From IMG/VR virus record IMGVR_UViG_3300017917_001194, positions 22,397 to 86,396 of that record: a stretch of DNA of 64,000 nucleotides, one strand, 5' to 3'. The DNA comes from a virus. The notes beneath the pieces were generated by a model, which saw only the letters and a list, made by a program, of their open reading frames with translations, was not told where the DNA came from and did not search any database. The position numbers and the translations under genes are program-made. Shown one piece after another: positions 14,719 through 20,817 of this stretch (position 1 is the first letter of the stretch; each line of letters starts with the position of its first letter).

Positions 14719-14809
14719 TGGAGGAAGAGGTGGGATTCGAACCCACGGATCGCTCATCACGATCGCTAGTTTTCAAGACTAGAGCCATCAACCACTCGAC
14801 CACTCTTCC
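14719..14809 (-). tRNA. tRNA-Ser (TGA)
   Basis: Class II tRNA with a long variable arm; loop CTTGAAA between CTAGT and ACTAG; CCA encoded. Confidence 0.94.
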
Positions 14810-14810
14810 A

Positions 14811-14885
14811 TGGTAGTAGTGGTAAGATTCGAACTTACACCGGACCGCGTATGAAGCGGGCGCACTACCGTTATGCTACACTACC
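14811..14885 (-). tRNA. tRNA-Met-type (CAT)
   Basis: Anticodon loop TTCATAC on a CCGC/GCGG stem; CCA encoded. No three-G/three-C initiator stem, so elongator Met or a lysidine-type Ile tRNA. Confidence 0.88.
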
Positions 14886-14892
14886 ATAAATA
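14885..14892 (+). promoter_or_regulatory. Late-type box (CATAAATA) directly before a start codon
   Basis: The box ends 5 bases before the ATG at 14898, giving ATAAATATTACTATGA. Transcription from a T4-type late promoter would begin at about the ATG itself, predicting a leaderless mRNA. The same layout precedes 18360. Confidence 0.5.
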
Positions 14893-14897
14893 TTACT

Positions 14898-15404
14898 ATG
14901 AGAATAAAAGAGATTTTAACTGAAGCACATCACAGCATCATACTAACCATGCCAATTGGACCATGGAAAGTGCAAATCGATTCTCATGCGTATGCTACAT
15001 TACCTGCTCGTAATATTCCGTTAGAAAACTTTACCAATATGATAAGTTATATGTGTTATCTACCGGATGTTCTTCCGACAATTCCTGTTGGGCGCGGTGC
15101 ATATTTTCAAGACACAAATACTGCTATTTCAATATATGTAACACGTGTAGCTGACAATGTCGTTAGAGTAGAAACAGTGTTGGACCGCACAATGAAGCCA
15201 AAGCAACCTTTATTCCGCAGACCAGTGCCTGCACCGGACATGAAAAATCTTAAGCCTGTTGACTACAGCGCAATAAAGGCTGATGTACAAGCCCGCGGTA
15301 GAGATGCAGTTAGTCAAGACTTGGAAAAAACTCTACAACCTATCACACCCGTTAACCGAGCTGAGCGAAGAAAATTCGCCAAAGTAATGCGTCGTTTAAA
15401 ATAA
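14898..15404 (+). CDS. Putative small virion-type protein (168 aa)
   Basis: One of the few plus-strand genes. The N-terminus MRIKEILTEAHHSIILTMPI has the short [MR]-x-[IA]-K/S-E-I/F start also seen in the likely virion protein at 63116-63313 (MRASEFVVETA). The middle is beta-rich (TAISIYVTRVADNVVRVETV) and the C-terminus is basic (NRAERRKFAKVMRRLK). It is probably expressed late because of the box directly upstream. No family recognised, and it stands alone between tRNA genes. Confidence 0.65.
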   Translation: MRIKEILTEAHHSIILTMPIGPWKVQIDSHAYATLPARNIPLENFTNMISYMCYLPDVLPTIPVGRGAYFQDTNTAISIYVTRVADNVVRVETVLDRTMKPKQPLFRRPVPAPDMKNLKPVDYSAIKADVQARGRDAVSQDLEKTLQPITPVNRAERRKFAKVMRRLK

Positions 15405-15440
15405 TCTACCATATAAAAATACTCTTGTGTAAAAATGTTT

Positions 15441-15620
15441 TTATATGGTGGGACTGCTCGGATTCGAACCGAGACTCTTACCGGTTAAAAGCCGGATGTT
15501 TTGGCCAGTTAAACTACAATCCCTCATTTTCTCTTTACGTCGTAGAGCTTTGTTGCTCTTGCGGTGCGAGCCCGCCTTCCGTTTATTTGCTAGTACAGCA
15601 AATGGATTTCTTGGTTTCAT
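15441..15620 (-). CDS. Small basic protein reading through tRNA-Lys (59 aa)
   Basis: It begins MKPRNPFAVLANKRKAGSHR after an AGGAG ribosome site and continues KSNKALRRKEKM, a sequence with the look of the short basic proteins found in many phages (MKPRNP..A...KAG.HRKS.KALRR). The frame then continues on the same strand through the whole tRNA-Lys gene and stops 3 bases beyond it. The functional part is probably the first 33 residues, the tRNA-encoded tail being accidental. Confidence 0.6.
   Translation of the reverse strand: MKPRNPFAVLANKRKAGSHRKSNKALRRKEKMRDCSLTGQNIRLLTGKSLGSNPSSPTI
15446..15523 (-). tRNA. tRNA-Lys (TTT)
   Basis: Loop CTTTTAA on a CCGG/CCGG stem; T-arm CTCGG/CCGAG; CCA encoded. 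Wholly inside the reading frame of the 59-residue gene. Confidence 0.92.
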
Positions 15621-15642
15621 TTTATTCTCCTTTGTTAAAAAT

Positions 15643-15717
15643 TGGCCCGCCGTGCAGGAATCGAACCCACATTCTAGAGGTAGAAGCTCTATGTCCTATC
15701 CATTGAACGAACGGCAG
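15643..15717 (-). tRNA. tRNA-Arg (TCT)
   Basis: Loop CTTCTAC between TAGAG and CTCTA. The acceptor CTGCCGT pairs with ACGGCGG; discriminator G, CCA encoded. Reads AGA/AGG. Confidence 0.88.
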
Positions 15718-15722
15718 TTATT

Positions 15723-15817
15723 TGGTAGCAGATCTAGGATTTGAACCTAGCCGTTCCGGCCCATCTAGCCAGTCTCCAGAGTTTATAAGTCTCCGCCGCA
15801 CTCCAGTGCTATCTGCC
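15723..15817 (-). tRNA. Unusual class II-like tRNA, anticodon loop CTTATAA (TAT, Ile?)
   Basis: A 95-nt tRNA with a standard T-arm (CTAGG/CCTAG), an encoded CCA and an acceptor of six pairs plus G-U. The 27-base variable region folds as CTGGC/GCCGG. The loop CTTATAA gives anticodon TAT, but its closing pair is A-A, so the loop may open to nine bases. A long variable arm is normal for Leu, Ser or Tyr, not Ile. The D-loop is very short. Identity is uncertain. Confidence 0.6.
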
Positions 15818-15818
15818 T

Positions 15819-15894
15819 TGGGGTGCTGTATGGGACTCGAACCCATATTAACGGAATCACAATCCGTGGTGTTAACCTTTACACTAACTGCACC
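15819..15894 (-). tRNA. tRNA-His (GTG)
   Basis: Loop TTGTGAT between ACGGA and TCCGT; extra 5' G opposite C73 typical of tRNA-His; CCA encoded. One A-A mismatch in the acceptor. Confidence 0.92.
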
Positions 15895-15895
15895 A

Positions 15896-16369
15896 TTAAC
15901 CGTTGGCTATATTAAGGCTCTTGTACCTATCTGCCGCATAGCTAGCCGCGAATGCTCGGGGCTTGACCATTGGAATAACATTACAAGTACCACGGATATA
16001 ACCTATGGCTTGACCGCATACGTTAGAACTAGCGTAGTGTTCATCTGGGTTTAAGTCTAGGTGAACTTCAACATGGCGATTTTCTAGTACGTCTGCTAAT
16101 TTTAAATACAATTCACTTGCTTTATACACTTCGGTCATCAAGCGAGTGTTAGGACGATCCACGCGATCATAATCACGTTCACGTGAGACTTCGCCAAATA
16201 TCTTACAGCCATTGTTGCCGTTGATGTGTACAACTATAACCGCTGTATAGTCCGCATACCACGCATGATTTACTTGTAATCGTTCACTATCCACACCGAT
16301 ATAAATTTTAGTATCTGGTGTTTGTGCTTCAATGAACGCTTTTAATGCTGGTATGTCAAACTTTTTCAT
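15896..16369 (-). CDS. RNase H-like YkuK-family protein (157 aa)
   Basis: It matches the DUF458/YkuK family of RNase H-fold proteins: an N-terminal strand with the first acidic residue (KIYIGVDSERLQ), a strand pair (YTAVIVVHINGNNGCKIFGE) and the later acidic motif VEVHLDLNPDEHYASS. YkuK proteins have no settled function; nuclease activity is expected from the fold. It ends 2 bases before tRNA-His and is the only non-endonuclease enzyme inside the array. Confidence 0.8.
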   Translation of the reverse strand: MKKFDIPALKAFIEAQTPDTKIYIGVDSERLQVNHAWYADYTAVIVVHINGNNGCKIFGEVSRERDYDRVDRPNTRLMTEVYKASELYLKLADVLENRHVEVHLDLNPDEHYASSNVCGQAIGYIRGTCNVIPMVKPRAFAASYAADRYKSLNIANG

Positions 16370-16383
16370 TTAATCCTCACTGG

Positions 16384-16773
16384 TTAATTTGTTGGTAAAC
16401 CTCTTGCCGCTCTGCCTTTACCCCTGTTTTTTCCTTTATAGGTGTCAGTAGTAGCATGACAATTAGGACATAGCAATCTTAAATTTTCTAACTTATTATT
16501 ACCGGCATTGCCATCTATGTGATCTAAATCTAAAGGTATTTTGTTACCTAACCAAGTTTTACCCTTGCACATAGAACATTGATGTCCTTGTATTTTTTTC
16601 ACAAACTCTCTAATAGCCGGGCGTGACCAAACAGAATAGTCACCTTCTTCTAATTTTTTCAGATTATTTTGCTGTCGACCTTCAAAGTAACATTTACGAC
16701 AACAATACATATTAGAGTTACTCAATCGTTTAGGCATAAACGATGTGTTACAAGTTTTACAAACATAGTCCAT
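16384..16773 (-). CDS. HNH homing-type endonuclease (129 aa)
   Basis: A zinc finger (CKTCNTSFMPKR...YCCRKC) precedes the HNH domain: QCSMCKGKTW, LDLDHIDGNAGNNKLENLRL, LCPNCHATTDTYKGKNRGKG. It shares the C-terminal TYKGKNRG-G-R block with the protein at 13404-13841, so the two come from one lineage. It sits next to the YkuK gene and tRNA-Val. A late-type box (ACTAAATA) lies about 20 bases upstream. Confidence 0.88.
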   Translation of the reverse strand: MDYVCKTCNTSFMPKRLSNSNMYCCRKCYFEGRQQNNLKKLEEGDYSVWSRPAIREFVKKIQGHQCSMCKGKTWLGNKIPLDLDHIDGNAGNNKLENLRLLCPNCHATTDTYKGKNRGKGRAARGLPTN

Positions 16774-16793
16774 AACATTATTCTCCTATATCG

Positions 16794-16801
16794 TATTTAG
16801 T
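16794..16801 (-). promoter_or_regulatory. Weak late-like box (ACTAAATA)
   Basis: Upstream of the HNH gene at 16773, followed by a GGAG ribosome site. Six of eight matches to TATAAATA. Confidence 0.4.
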
Positions 16802-16816
16802 ATAATGTCATTATTT

Positions 16817-16890
16817 TGGTGCTTCGTGAAAGAATCGAACTTCCGTGTCCCACTTGTAAGGAGGGCATTCTGCCATTAAATTAACGAAGC
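16817..16890 (-). tRNA. tRNA-Val (TAC)
   Basis: Loop CTTACAA on a CCCTC/GTGGG stem with one T-T mismatch; CCA encoded. Confidence 0.9.
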
Positions 16891-16895
16891 ATGCG

Positions 16896-16972
16896 TGGCC
16901 GGTCTTGCAGGATTCGAACCCACCACCCCCTGGTTCGTAGCCAGGTACTCTATCCAAATGAGCTAAAGACCG
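16896..16972 (-). tRNA. tRNA-Arg (ACG)
   Basis: Loop CTACGAA between CCTGG and CCAGG; CCA encoded. An ACG anticodon needs host TadA editing to inosine to read all CGN codons. Confidence 0.94.
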
Positions 16973-17067
16973 AAGTATAACCCAGGGCTACCAGAGTAAA
17001 AATCACACGTCTAACAGCATGTCATTTACTGTAGATTACTGTAGGTAGTGGGCTGGGCCGTTATAAC

Positions 17068-17141
17068 TGGTAGCCAGAACAAGAATTGAACTTGTAATAA
17101 TCGCTTATCAAGCGACCGTTATACCATTTAACTATCCGGCT
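17068..17141 (-). tRNA. tRNA-Ile (GAT)
   Basis: Loop TTGATAA on a GTCGC/GCGAT stem; acceptor AGCCGGA/TCTGGCT; CCA encoded. Confidence 0.92.
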
Positions 17142-17142
17142 G

Positions 17143-17220
17143 TGGTCTCGGGTGAGGGATTCGAACTCTCGTTATTCCTGGTCCCAAACCAGGTGCCATA
17201 CCAGACTAGGCGAACCCGAG
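17143..17220 (-). tRNA. tRNA-Pro (TGG)
   Basis: Loop TTTGGGA between CCTGG and CCAGG; CCA encoded. One base from tRNA-Ile(GAT). Confidence 0.95.
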
Positions 17221-17221
17221 T

Positions 17222-17992
17222 TTAAAGTTTTGAATATTTCTCATTCCACACCCTGATTCTTTCTAATAATTCCTCATAGGTGATTGAATTTTTTTTATGT
17301 TTTGAACTATTTTTAGTATGTATAAGTAGTTCACAATTTGCCGGGTGCCTTATATGTTCCACTGGTAAGTTATTATCAAATCCATATCTACAACTAATCA
17401 TATGATCCCTACTTACTCCTCCGGTATTGTTACCTCTATTTGAGGCTTGATACCACCCGTGTGTTTTTATTAAATTAAAATTAAACTCATCTGGGTAATC
17501 TTTAAGATTAAATCTAAATTGACAATCGGCACGATAATTTTGCCATTCTGTTCTCTTTGCCCTTAACGGAATGTTTTTATAATCTATAGCACACTTTTTA
17601 CAACAGAACGTTTTAATTTTACTAAAAGTTTCAAATTGAGAATTACAGTGCTTACATTGTTTACTAATTAATTGTTTGCTCTTGGCCGGCCCTGTTTTAA
17701 ATTTTGAATAATCTTTAATAGCATTATTATAAATGGCCGCACAAGAGTTAGAACAAAATTTATTATGTCTTCTATTATACTCAAGTTTAGTACCACATTG
17801 AGCACATAGATTGGGATTTTTTATATATTTGTCAATAACATCTTCTTGGTGTCGTTTAGCTAAGATATCATATTTGCCGTTATATCCAGAGGAATATTTT
17901 GATAGATTAAGATGCGTTCTATCAACATGAGTAAATATTCCTTTTGCTGATTTAACTTCTTTACAGTATATACAACTACACAGTGTCGGCAT
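17222..17992 (-). CDS. Zinc-finger HNH-like endonuclease, homing type (256 aa)
   Basis: Several Cys2-Cys2 fingers (CSCIYCKEVKS, CAQCGTKLEY...CSNSC, CKHCNSQFET...CCKKC) are followed by a nuclease-like core GVSRDHMISCRYGFDNNLPV with HIRHPANCELLIH and SSKHKKNSIT. The same core occurs in the proteins at 18360 and 47352, showing a spreading family. Its stop lies one base before tRNA-Pro, so it inserted directly at the tRNA 5' end. A late-type box lies upstream. Confidence 0.82.
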   Translation of the reverse strand: MPTLCSCIYCKEVKSAKGIFTHVDRTHLNLSKYSSGYNGKYDILAKRHQEDVIDKYIKNPNLCAQCGTKLEYNRRHNKFCSNSCAAIYNNAIKDYSKFKTGPAKSKQLISKQCKHCNSQFETFSKIKTFCCKKCAIDYKNIPLRAKRTEWQNYRADCQFRFNLKDYPDEFNFNLIKTHGWYQASNRGNNTGGVSRDHMISCRYGFDNNLPVEHIRHPANCELLIHTKNSSKHKKNSITYEELLERIRVWNEKYSKL

Positions 17993-18021
17993 TTTTCATC
18001 TCCAAAAGTATTTTATACTAT

Positions 18022-18029
18022 TATTTATC
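18022..18029 (-). promoter_or_regulatory. Late-like box (GATAAATA)
   Basis: About 30 bases upstream of the endonuclease gene starting at 17992; a GGAG ribosome site follows. Confidence 0.5.
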
Positions 18030-18066
18030 ATTGGTGGATAATCTAATAGTTAAATTAAAACACTTT

Positions 18067-18139
18067 TGGAGATGGTCAGGATCGAACTGACTACCTTCTG
18101 CTTGCAAAGCAGATGCTCTCCCAAATGAGCTACACCCCC
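18067..18139 (-). tRNA. tRNA-Ala (TGC)
   Basis: Loop TTTGCAA between CTGC and GCAG; acceptor GGGGGTG/CATCTCC with the G3-U70 alanine pair. CCA is not encoded. Confidence 0.93.
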
Positions 18140-18143
18140 GTAA

Positions 18144-18219
18144 TGGAGCAGGATATCGGGTTCGAACCGATGACCTCGACGTTGGCAACGTGGCGCTCTA
18201 CCAGCTGAGCTAATCCTGC
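18144..18219 (-). tRNA. tRNA-Gly (GCC)
   Basis: Loop TTGCCAA; T-arm ATCGG/CCGAT; CCA encoded. One mismatch in the anticodon stem. Confidence 0.92.
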
Positions 18220-18225
18220 ATTGTT

Positions 18226-18301
18226 TGGCAGGGGATGAGTGGATCGAACACTCTCAATGGCGGGATCAAAACCCGCTGCCTTCCCATTTGGCGAATCCCC
18301 A
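18226..18301 (-). tRNA. tRNA-Gln (TTG)
   Basis: Loop TTTTGAT between GCGGG and CCCGC; CCA encoded; weak first acceptor pair as is usual for tRNA-Gln. Confidence 0.93.
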
Positions 18302-18311
18302 CTTGTACTAC

Positions 18312-18338
18312 TTGGCGGTTAAAAATAGTTCGAACCGC
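18312..18338 (-). repeat. Partial tRNA 3' end (remnant)
   Basis: The minus strand shows GCGGTTCGAACT, then TTTTTAACCG and GCCA: a T-loop and acceptor 3' strand with CCA but no 5' half. It lies between tRNA-Gln and the plus-strand endonuclease gene at 18360, whose arrival may have broken the original tRNA. Confidence 0.5.
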
Positions 18339-18346
18339 AAACTTGA

Positions 18347-18354
18347 GATAAATA
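18347..18354 (+). promoter_or_regulatory. Late-type box (GATAAATA) directly before a start codon
   Basis: GATAAATATTAGTATGA: the box ends 5 bases before the ATG at 18360, the same spacing and nearly the same bases as before 14898. It predicts a leaderless late transcript. Confidence 0.5.
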
Positions 18355-18359
18355 TTAGT

Positions 18360-19178
18360 ATGACAAAAAAATATTTTACTCAATCACAATGTAAACATTG
18401 TGGTAAAATTTACACTAAACAGAGAGATTCAAACAGATCTTTCTGCGACAATCAATGTCGTGTAAACTTCCGAATTGCTAACAAAAAAGTTATTATTAGG
18501 CCTTCTAAAACTTGCCCTAAATGTCACACTATTCACAATAAAATAGGAACATTCTGCTCTCGTAGTTGTGCCAATGGACACATTGTTACAGATAAGCATA
18601 AATCTAAATTAATGGACACTATTAATACTAAACTCACTATTAAGAACCAATTCGGTGAACACCCACGAAAATCTGCATTGCCAAAAAATATTGGCAAGAT
18701 TAGGCAATTTAATTATGTTGGCCCATATACTAAAATATACTTGTGCACCTGCAAATATTCTGGAAAGAAGTGGTATTCGCCTACAGTTAAAACCGTTCAT
18801 CCTGACTTGGGACGGACACGGAAAGAATACAGTTACTCTTGTCGTTTTCAGTTTGGAATTTCATCATTTCCAGATTGGTTTACTGATGCGTCTGAATTAA
18901 TAAACAAATACGGCTGGTACTCAACTCCCGGGTCGCGCAAAGGAATTAAAAACACAAACGGAATCTCGAGAGATCATTTATATTCGATCACCGACGGATG
19001 GACAAACAATGTTCCTCCCGAACTTATCCGGCATCCGGCGAATTGTGAGCTAGTCCCTCATCAGCAAAACCAATCTAAATATTATACTTCAAAAATAACG
19101 CTTGATGAATTATATCAACGAATACGCCAATTTAATTTGTTATATGGGCTACCCTGCACCGACTTGAACGGCGACTAA
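18360..19178 (+). CDS. Zinc-finger HNH-like endonuclease, homing type (272 aa)
   Basis: I chose the start at 18360 (MTKKYFTQSQCKHCGKIYTK); the upstream part of the open frame is tRNA-Gln in antisense. Fingers CKHCGKIYTKQRDSNRSFC and CPKCHTIHNKIGTFCSRSC precede the core NGISRDHLYSITDGWTNNVP and LIRHPANCELVPH, shared with 17222-17992. The last residues (LPCTDLNGD) are read from the antisense of tRNA-Trp, so the gene slots exactly between tRNAs on the opposite strand. Confidence 0.82.
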   Translation: MTKKYFTQSQCKHCGKIYTKQRDSNRSFCDNQCRVNFRIANKKVIIRPSKTCPKCHTIHNKIGTFCSRSCANGHIVTDKHKSKLMDTINTKLTIKNQFGEHPRKSALPKNIGKIRQFNYVGPYTKIYLCTCKYSGKKWYSPTVKTVHPDLGRTRKEYSYSCRFQFGISSFPDWFTDASELINKYGWYSTPGSRKGIKNTNGISRDHLYSITDGWTNNVPPELIRHPANCELVPHQQNQSKYYTSKITLDELYQRIRQFNLLYGLPCTDLNGD

Positions 19179-19219
19179 AAATTTTGGAGATTTCTGTGCT
19201 ACCTTTACACTACAGGGCA
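19149..19219 (-). tRNA. tRNA-Trp (CCA)
   Basis: Loop CTCCAAA on GAAAT/ATTTT; D-stem GTGT/GCAC; T-arm CGCCG/CGGTG. The 3' end reads GCCCA, so the CCA is not in the normal register. It overlaps the end of the plus-strand endonuclease gene. Confidence 0.8.
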
Positions 19220-19233
19220 ATAACTATTTAAAT

Positions 19234-19319
19234 TGGTGGAGTATCCAGGGATCGAACCGGGCGTGCCATAAGGCGGGGGATTTACAGTCCCCTGCATCAC
19301 CGTTGATGCTTCTACTCCA
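19234..19319 (-). tRNA. tRNA-Tyr (GTA)
   Basis: Loop CTGTAAA between GGGGA and TCCCC; long variable arm; CCA encoded. Confidence 0.94.
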
Positions 19320-19326
19320 AATTGTA

Positions 19327-19403
19327 TGGCATCCTGTAGGGGATTCGAACCCCTGAATGTCACCGTGAAAGGGTGATGACTTAGGCCGCTTGTCGAACAG
19401 GAT
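19327..19403 (-). tRNA. tRNA-Glu (TTC)
   Basis: Loop CTTTCAC between TCACC and GGTGA; T-arm AGGGG/CCCCT; discriminator G, CCA encoded. Confidence 0.94.
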
Positions 19404-19409
19404 AAAACC

Positions 19410-19484
19410 TGGTTGCGGGAGGAGGAATTGAACCTACCATCTGAGAGCTTATGAGACTCCCGTGCGACCACTACACTTTCCCGC
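19410..19484 (-). tRNA. tRNA-Met-type (CAT)
   Basis: Loop CTCATAA on GGAGT/GCTCT; CCA encoded. Second of three CAT tRNAs; one may be a lysidine-modified Ile tRNA for AUA. Confidence 0.88.
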
Positions 19485-19492
19485 GATTGTTC

Positions 19493-19576
19493 TGGCTCCG
19501 AAGGTAGGCTTCGAACCTACAGTGCTTTCGCGGCAGATTAACAGTCTGCTGAGTTTACCAGTTCCTCTACTTCGGA
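19493..19576 (-). tRNA. tRNA-Asn (GTT)
   Basis: Loop CTGTTAA between GCAGA and TCTGC. Unusually long variable region (about 12 bases), giving 84 nt; the body looks Tyr-like with one anticodon base changed. CCA encoded. Confidence 0.82.
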
Positions 19577-19583
19577 ATTGTCT

Positions 19584-19658
19584 TGGCGGTCTCAAGGGGT
19601 AACGATCCCCTTCTTTATGCGTGACAGGCATATGTGCGTCCATGAACACTTTGAGACC
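19584..19658 (-). tRNA. tRNA-Asp (GTC)
   Basis: Acceptor GGTCTCA/TGAGACC; loop CTGTCAC between TATGC and GCATA; CCA encoded. The T-loop is ATCGTTA instead of TTCRANY, so automatic tools may miss it. Confidence 0.85.
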
Positions 19659-19660
19659 AA

Positions 19661-19738
19661 AATCTGGTGAGTAGTTTTGTTACTCCGGACTACTACTAAC
19701 CGGGTTTCACTAATAACTGGCTGAGCCAGAATTCGTGT
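19661..19738 (-). other. Structured spacer between tRNA-Asp and tRNA-Cys
   Basis: The minus strand holds three consecutive hairpins (CTGGC/GCCAG; CCGG/CCGG; GAGTA/TACTC) and ends with ACCA at its lower-coordinate end. It has no acceptor stem and no anticodon arm I can fold. It could be a degraded tRNA or a processing spacer. Confidence 0.3.
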
Positions 19739-19739
19739 T

Positions 19740-19817
19740 TGGAGCAACGGGTGTGATTCGAACACACGGCTTTAGGGATTTGCAGTCCCTTGCATTGGGC
19801 CACTCTGCCACCGTTGC
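19740..19817 (-). tRNA. tRNA-Cys (GCA)
   Basis: Loop CTGCAAA between GGGA and TCCC; T-arm GTGTG/CACAC; CCA encoded. First tRNA of the leftward array. Confidence 0.93.
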
Positions 19818-19821
19818 ATAT

Positions 19822-19859
19822 CATACTGAAGCACACTCGAGAGAATGTGCTTTAGTATG
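19822..19859. other. Long perfect hairpin at the head of the tRNA array
   Basis: CATACTGAAGCACA pairs with TGTGCTTTAGTATG over 14 bp (one G-T), with a 10-base loop. On the plus strand it is followed by ATTTTTTG. More short inverted repeats follow to 20007 (GTTCC/GGAAC, TTGGAA/TTCCAA). No reading frame is seen here. It could be an RNase processing signal or a plus-strand terminator. Confidence 0.45.
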
Positions 19860-20007
19860 CTGTGATTTTTTGTTCCACACAAGGAACTCCATCCTACAGT
19901 CCGCCCATTTGTACTGTTTTAAGTGTAGTACAGGATCTCGTTTCCTATAACCACTCTAAATCGTTCTTGGAATGATTGTTCCAACCATTCTGCAAGCAGT
20001 TAGATAT

Positions 20008-20205
20008 CTATCTTGACCACTTGGAGTAAAGACCGCTCCGTGTTGCTATGGGGCAATCTTTTCTGGCTTCGAGTTCGGCTTGTGCCCTATCGATCTTGTT
20101 TCGGAACAATTTTGCTTTTTGTTCGTCAGTTAGAACATAGTGAGCCGCTTCGAACGCCTTTTGAACGATCGTATTATGCAATTCCGTATTGTCTATAGTC
20201 TGCAT
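20008..20205 (-). CDS. Small hypothetical protein (65 aa)
   Basis: It begins MQTIDNTELHNTIVQKAFEA after an AGGAG ribosome site and is mostly predicted helix (TDEQKAKLFRNKIDRAQAEL). It is the last protein gene before the tRNA array and lies just past a terminator, so it must have its own start of transcription or rely on leakage. No family recognised. Confidence 0.65.
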   Translation of the reverse strand: MQTIDNTELHNTIVQKAFEAAHYVLTDEQKAKLFRNKIDRAQAELEARKDCPIATRSGLYSKWSR

Positions 20206-20228
20206 CGCGTTTCTCCTTCTTTCTAAAA

Positions 20229-20262
20229 TAAAAACCCCAGGGTGTTTAGTCCTGGGGCTCTT
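20229..20262 (-). terminator. Intrinsic terminator
   Basis: Minus strand CCCCAGG, loop, CCTGGGG, then TTTTTATTTT. A strong GC stem with a U-run. Confidence 0.88.
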
Positions 20263-20284
20263 GAATAAAGTTTAAAATACAATT

Positions 20285-20401
20285 CTATTCAGAACCCCTG
20301 ATACCGTACACAATATTACCCTCTGTTGGTAGGCAGGCTGACGACCAACGTAATGCGGGCATCTGCTTACTATCAAAGGTTATGTGTCTTAAAGTATTCA
20401 T
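20285..20401 (-). CDS. Possible 38-residue protein
   Basis: An open frame MNTLRHITFDSKQMPALRWS... ends at TAG, between a perfect TATAAATA box and a strong terminator. The composition looks protein-like, but there is no clear ribosome site. The unit could instead be a short non-coding transcript of about 150 bases. Confidence 0.4.
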   Translation of the reverse strand: MNTLRHITFDSKQMPALRWSSACLPTEGNIVYGIRGSE

Positions 20402-20424
20402 AATAGTATGTATTATAGTTTAGA

Positions 20425-20432
20425 TATTTATA
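20425..20432 (-). promoter_or_regulatory. T4-late consensus box (TATAAATA)
   Basis: A perfect match on the minus strand, inside the end of the 20437-20817 transcript region. It would drive the short unit 20401-20262. Confidence 0.55.
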
Positions 20433-20436
20433 TCCG

Positions 20437-20817
20437 TCAACCTCTTTTGGTAAAATTATTTATCCCTTGTAAATCACTGGTTTCGCCACGTGCTACACGA
20501 TATGCGTCCACTGCTCGCATACGAGCTAACATTAGTCTCAAACGCATTTCATCTGTAATTACTACATCATCTTCTGTGGGTGCAATATCTACTCGTGCTT
20601 TTAATACTGTGTCTCTACGTACAATCATATACTGTTGAGCCACAGTTAAACTGTCATCATCTTCATCGTCGGCAAAATACTTGTGTATGGGCAGGTGACG
20701 TGTGGTCAGCTTGATTACTTGCTTGACTTCTGGCTCTGGTGCGGCCACTGGATCTGAAGCATAAGCAACGGCAAATATTACCGCTAATGCAGCGGTTAAA
20801 ATATATCTTGTTCTCAT
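20437..20817 (-). CDS. Exported hypothetical protein (126 aa)
   Basis: A signal peptide is visible: basic start, hydrophobic core and small residues at the cleavage site (MRTRYILTAALAVIFAVAYA). The mature part is acidic (KYFADDEDDDSLTVAQQYMI) and ends in a helix (MRLRLMLARMRAVDAYRVAR). It directly follows another secreted protein gene. Exported phage proteins may act in the envelope, for example in superinfection exclusion or lysis timing; nothing here proves it. Confidence 0.7.
   Translation of the reverse strand: MRTRYILTAALAVIFAVAYASDPVAAPEPEVKQVIKLTTRHLPIHKYFADDEDDDSLTVAQQYMIVRRDTVLKARVDIAPTEDDVVITDEMRLRLMLARMRAVDAYRVARGETSDLQGINNFTKRG

Noticed and set aside
15723-15817. A suppressor tRNA (anticodon TTA) that would read the in-frame TAA at 41013
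   Set aside because: With U33 placed correctly the anticodon is TAT; TTA would need C at position 33. All three stop codons are used as normal ends in this window.
18225-18359. A 45-residue extension of the endonuclease at 18360
   Set aside because: It is the antisense of tRNA-Gln and of a tRNA fragment; the late box and the ATG at 18360 set the true start.
19661-19738. tRNA-Phe or other tRNA in the Asp-Cys spacer
   Set aside because: An ACCA end and hairpins exist but no acceptor or anticodon arm can be folded; no Phe (GAA) tRNA was found in the window.
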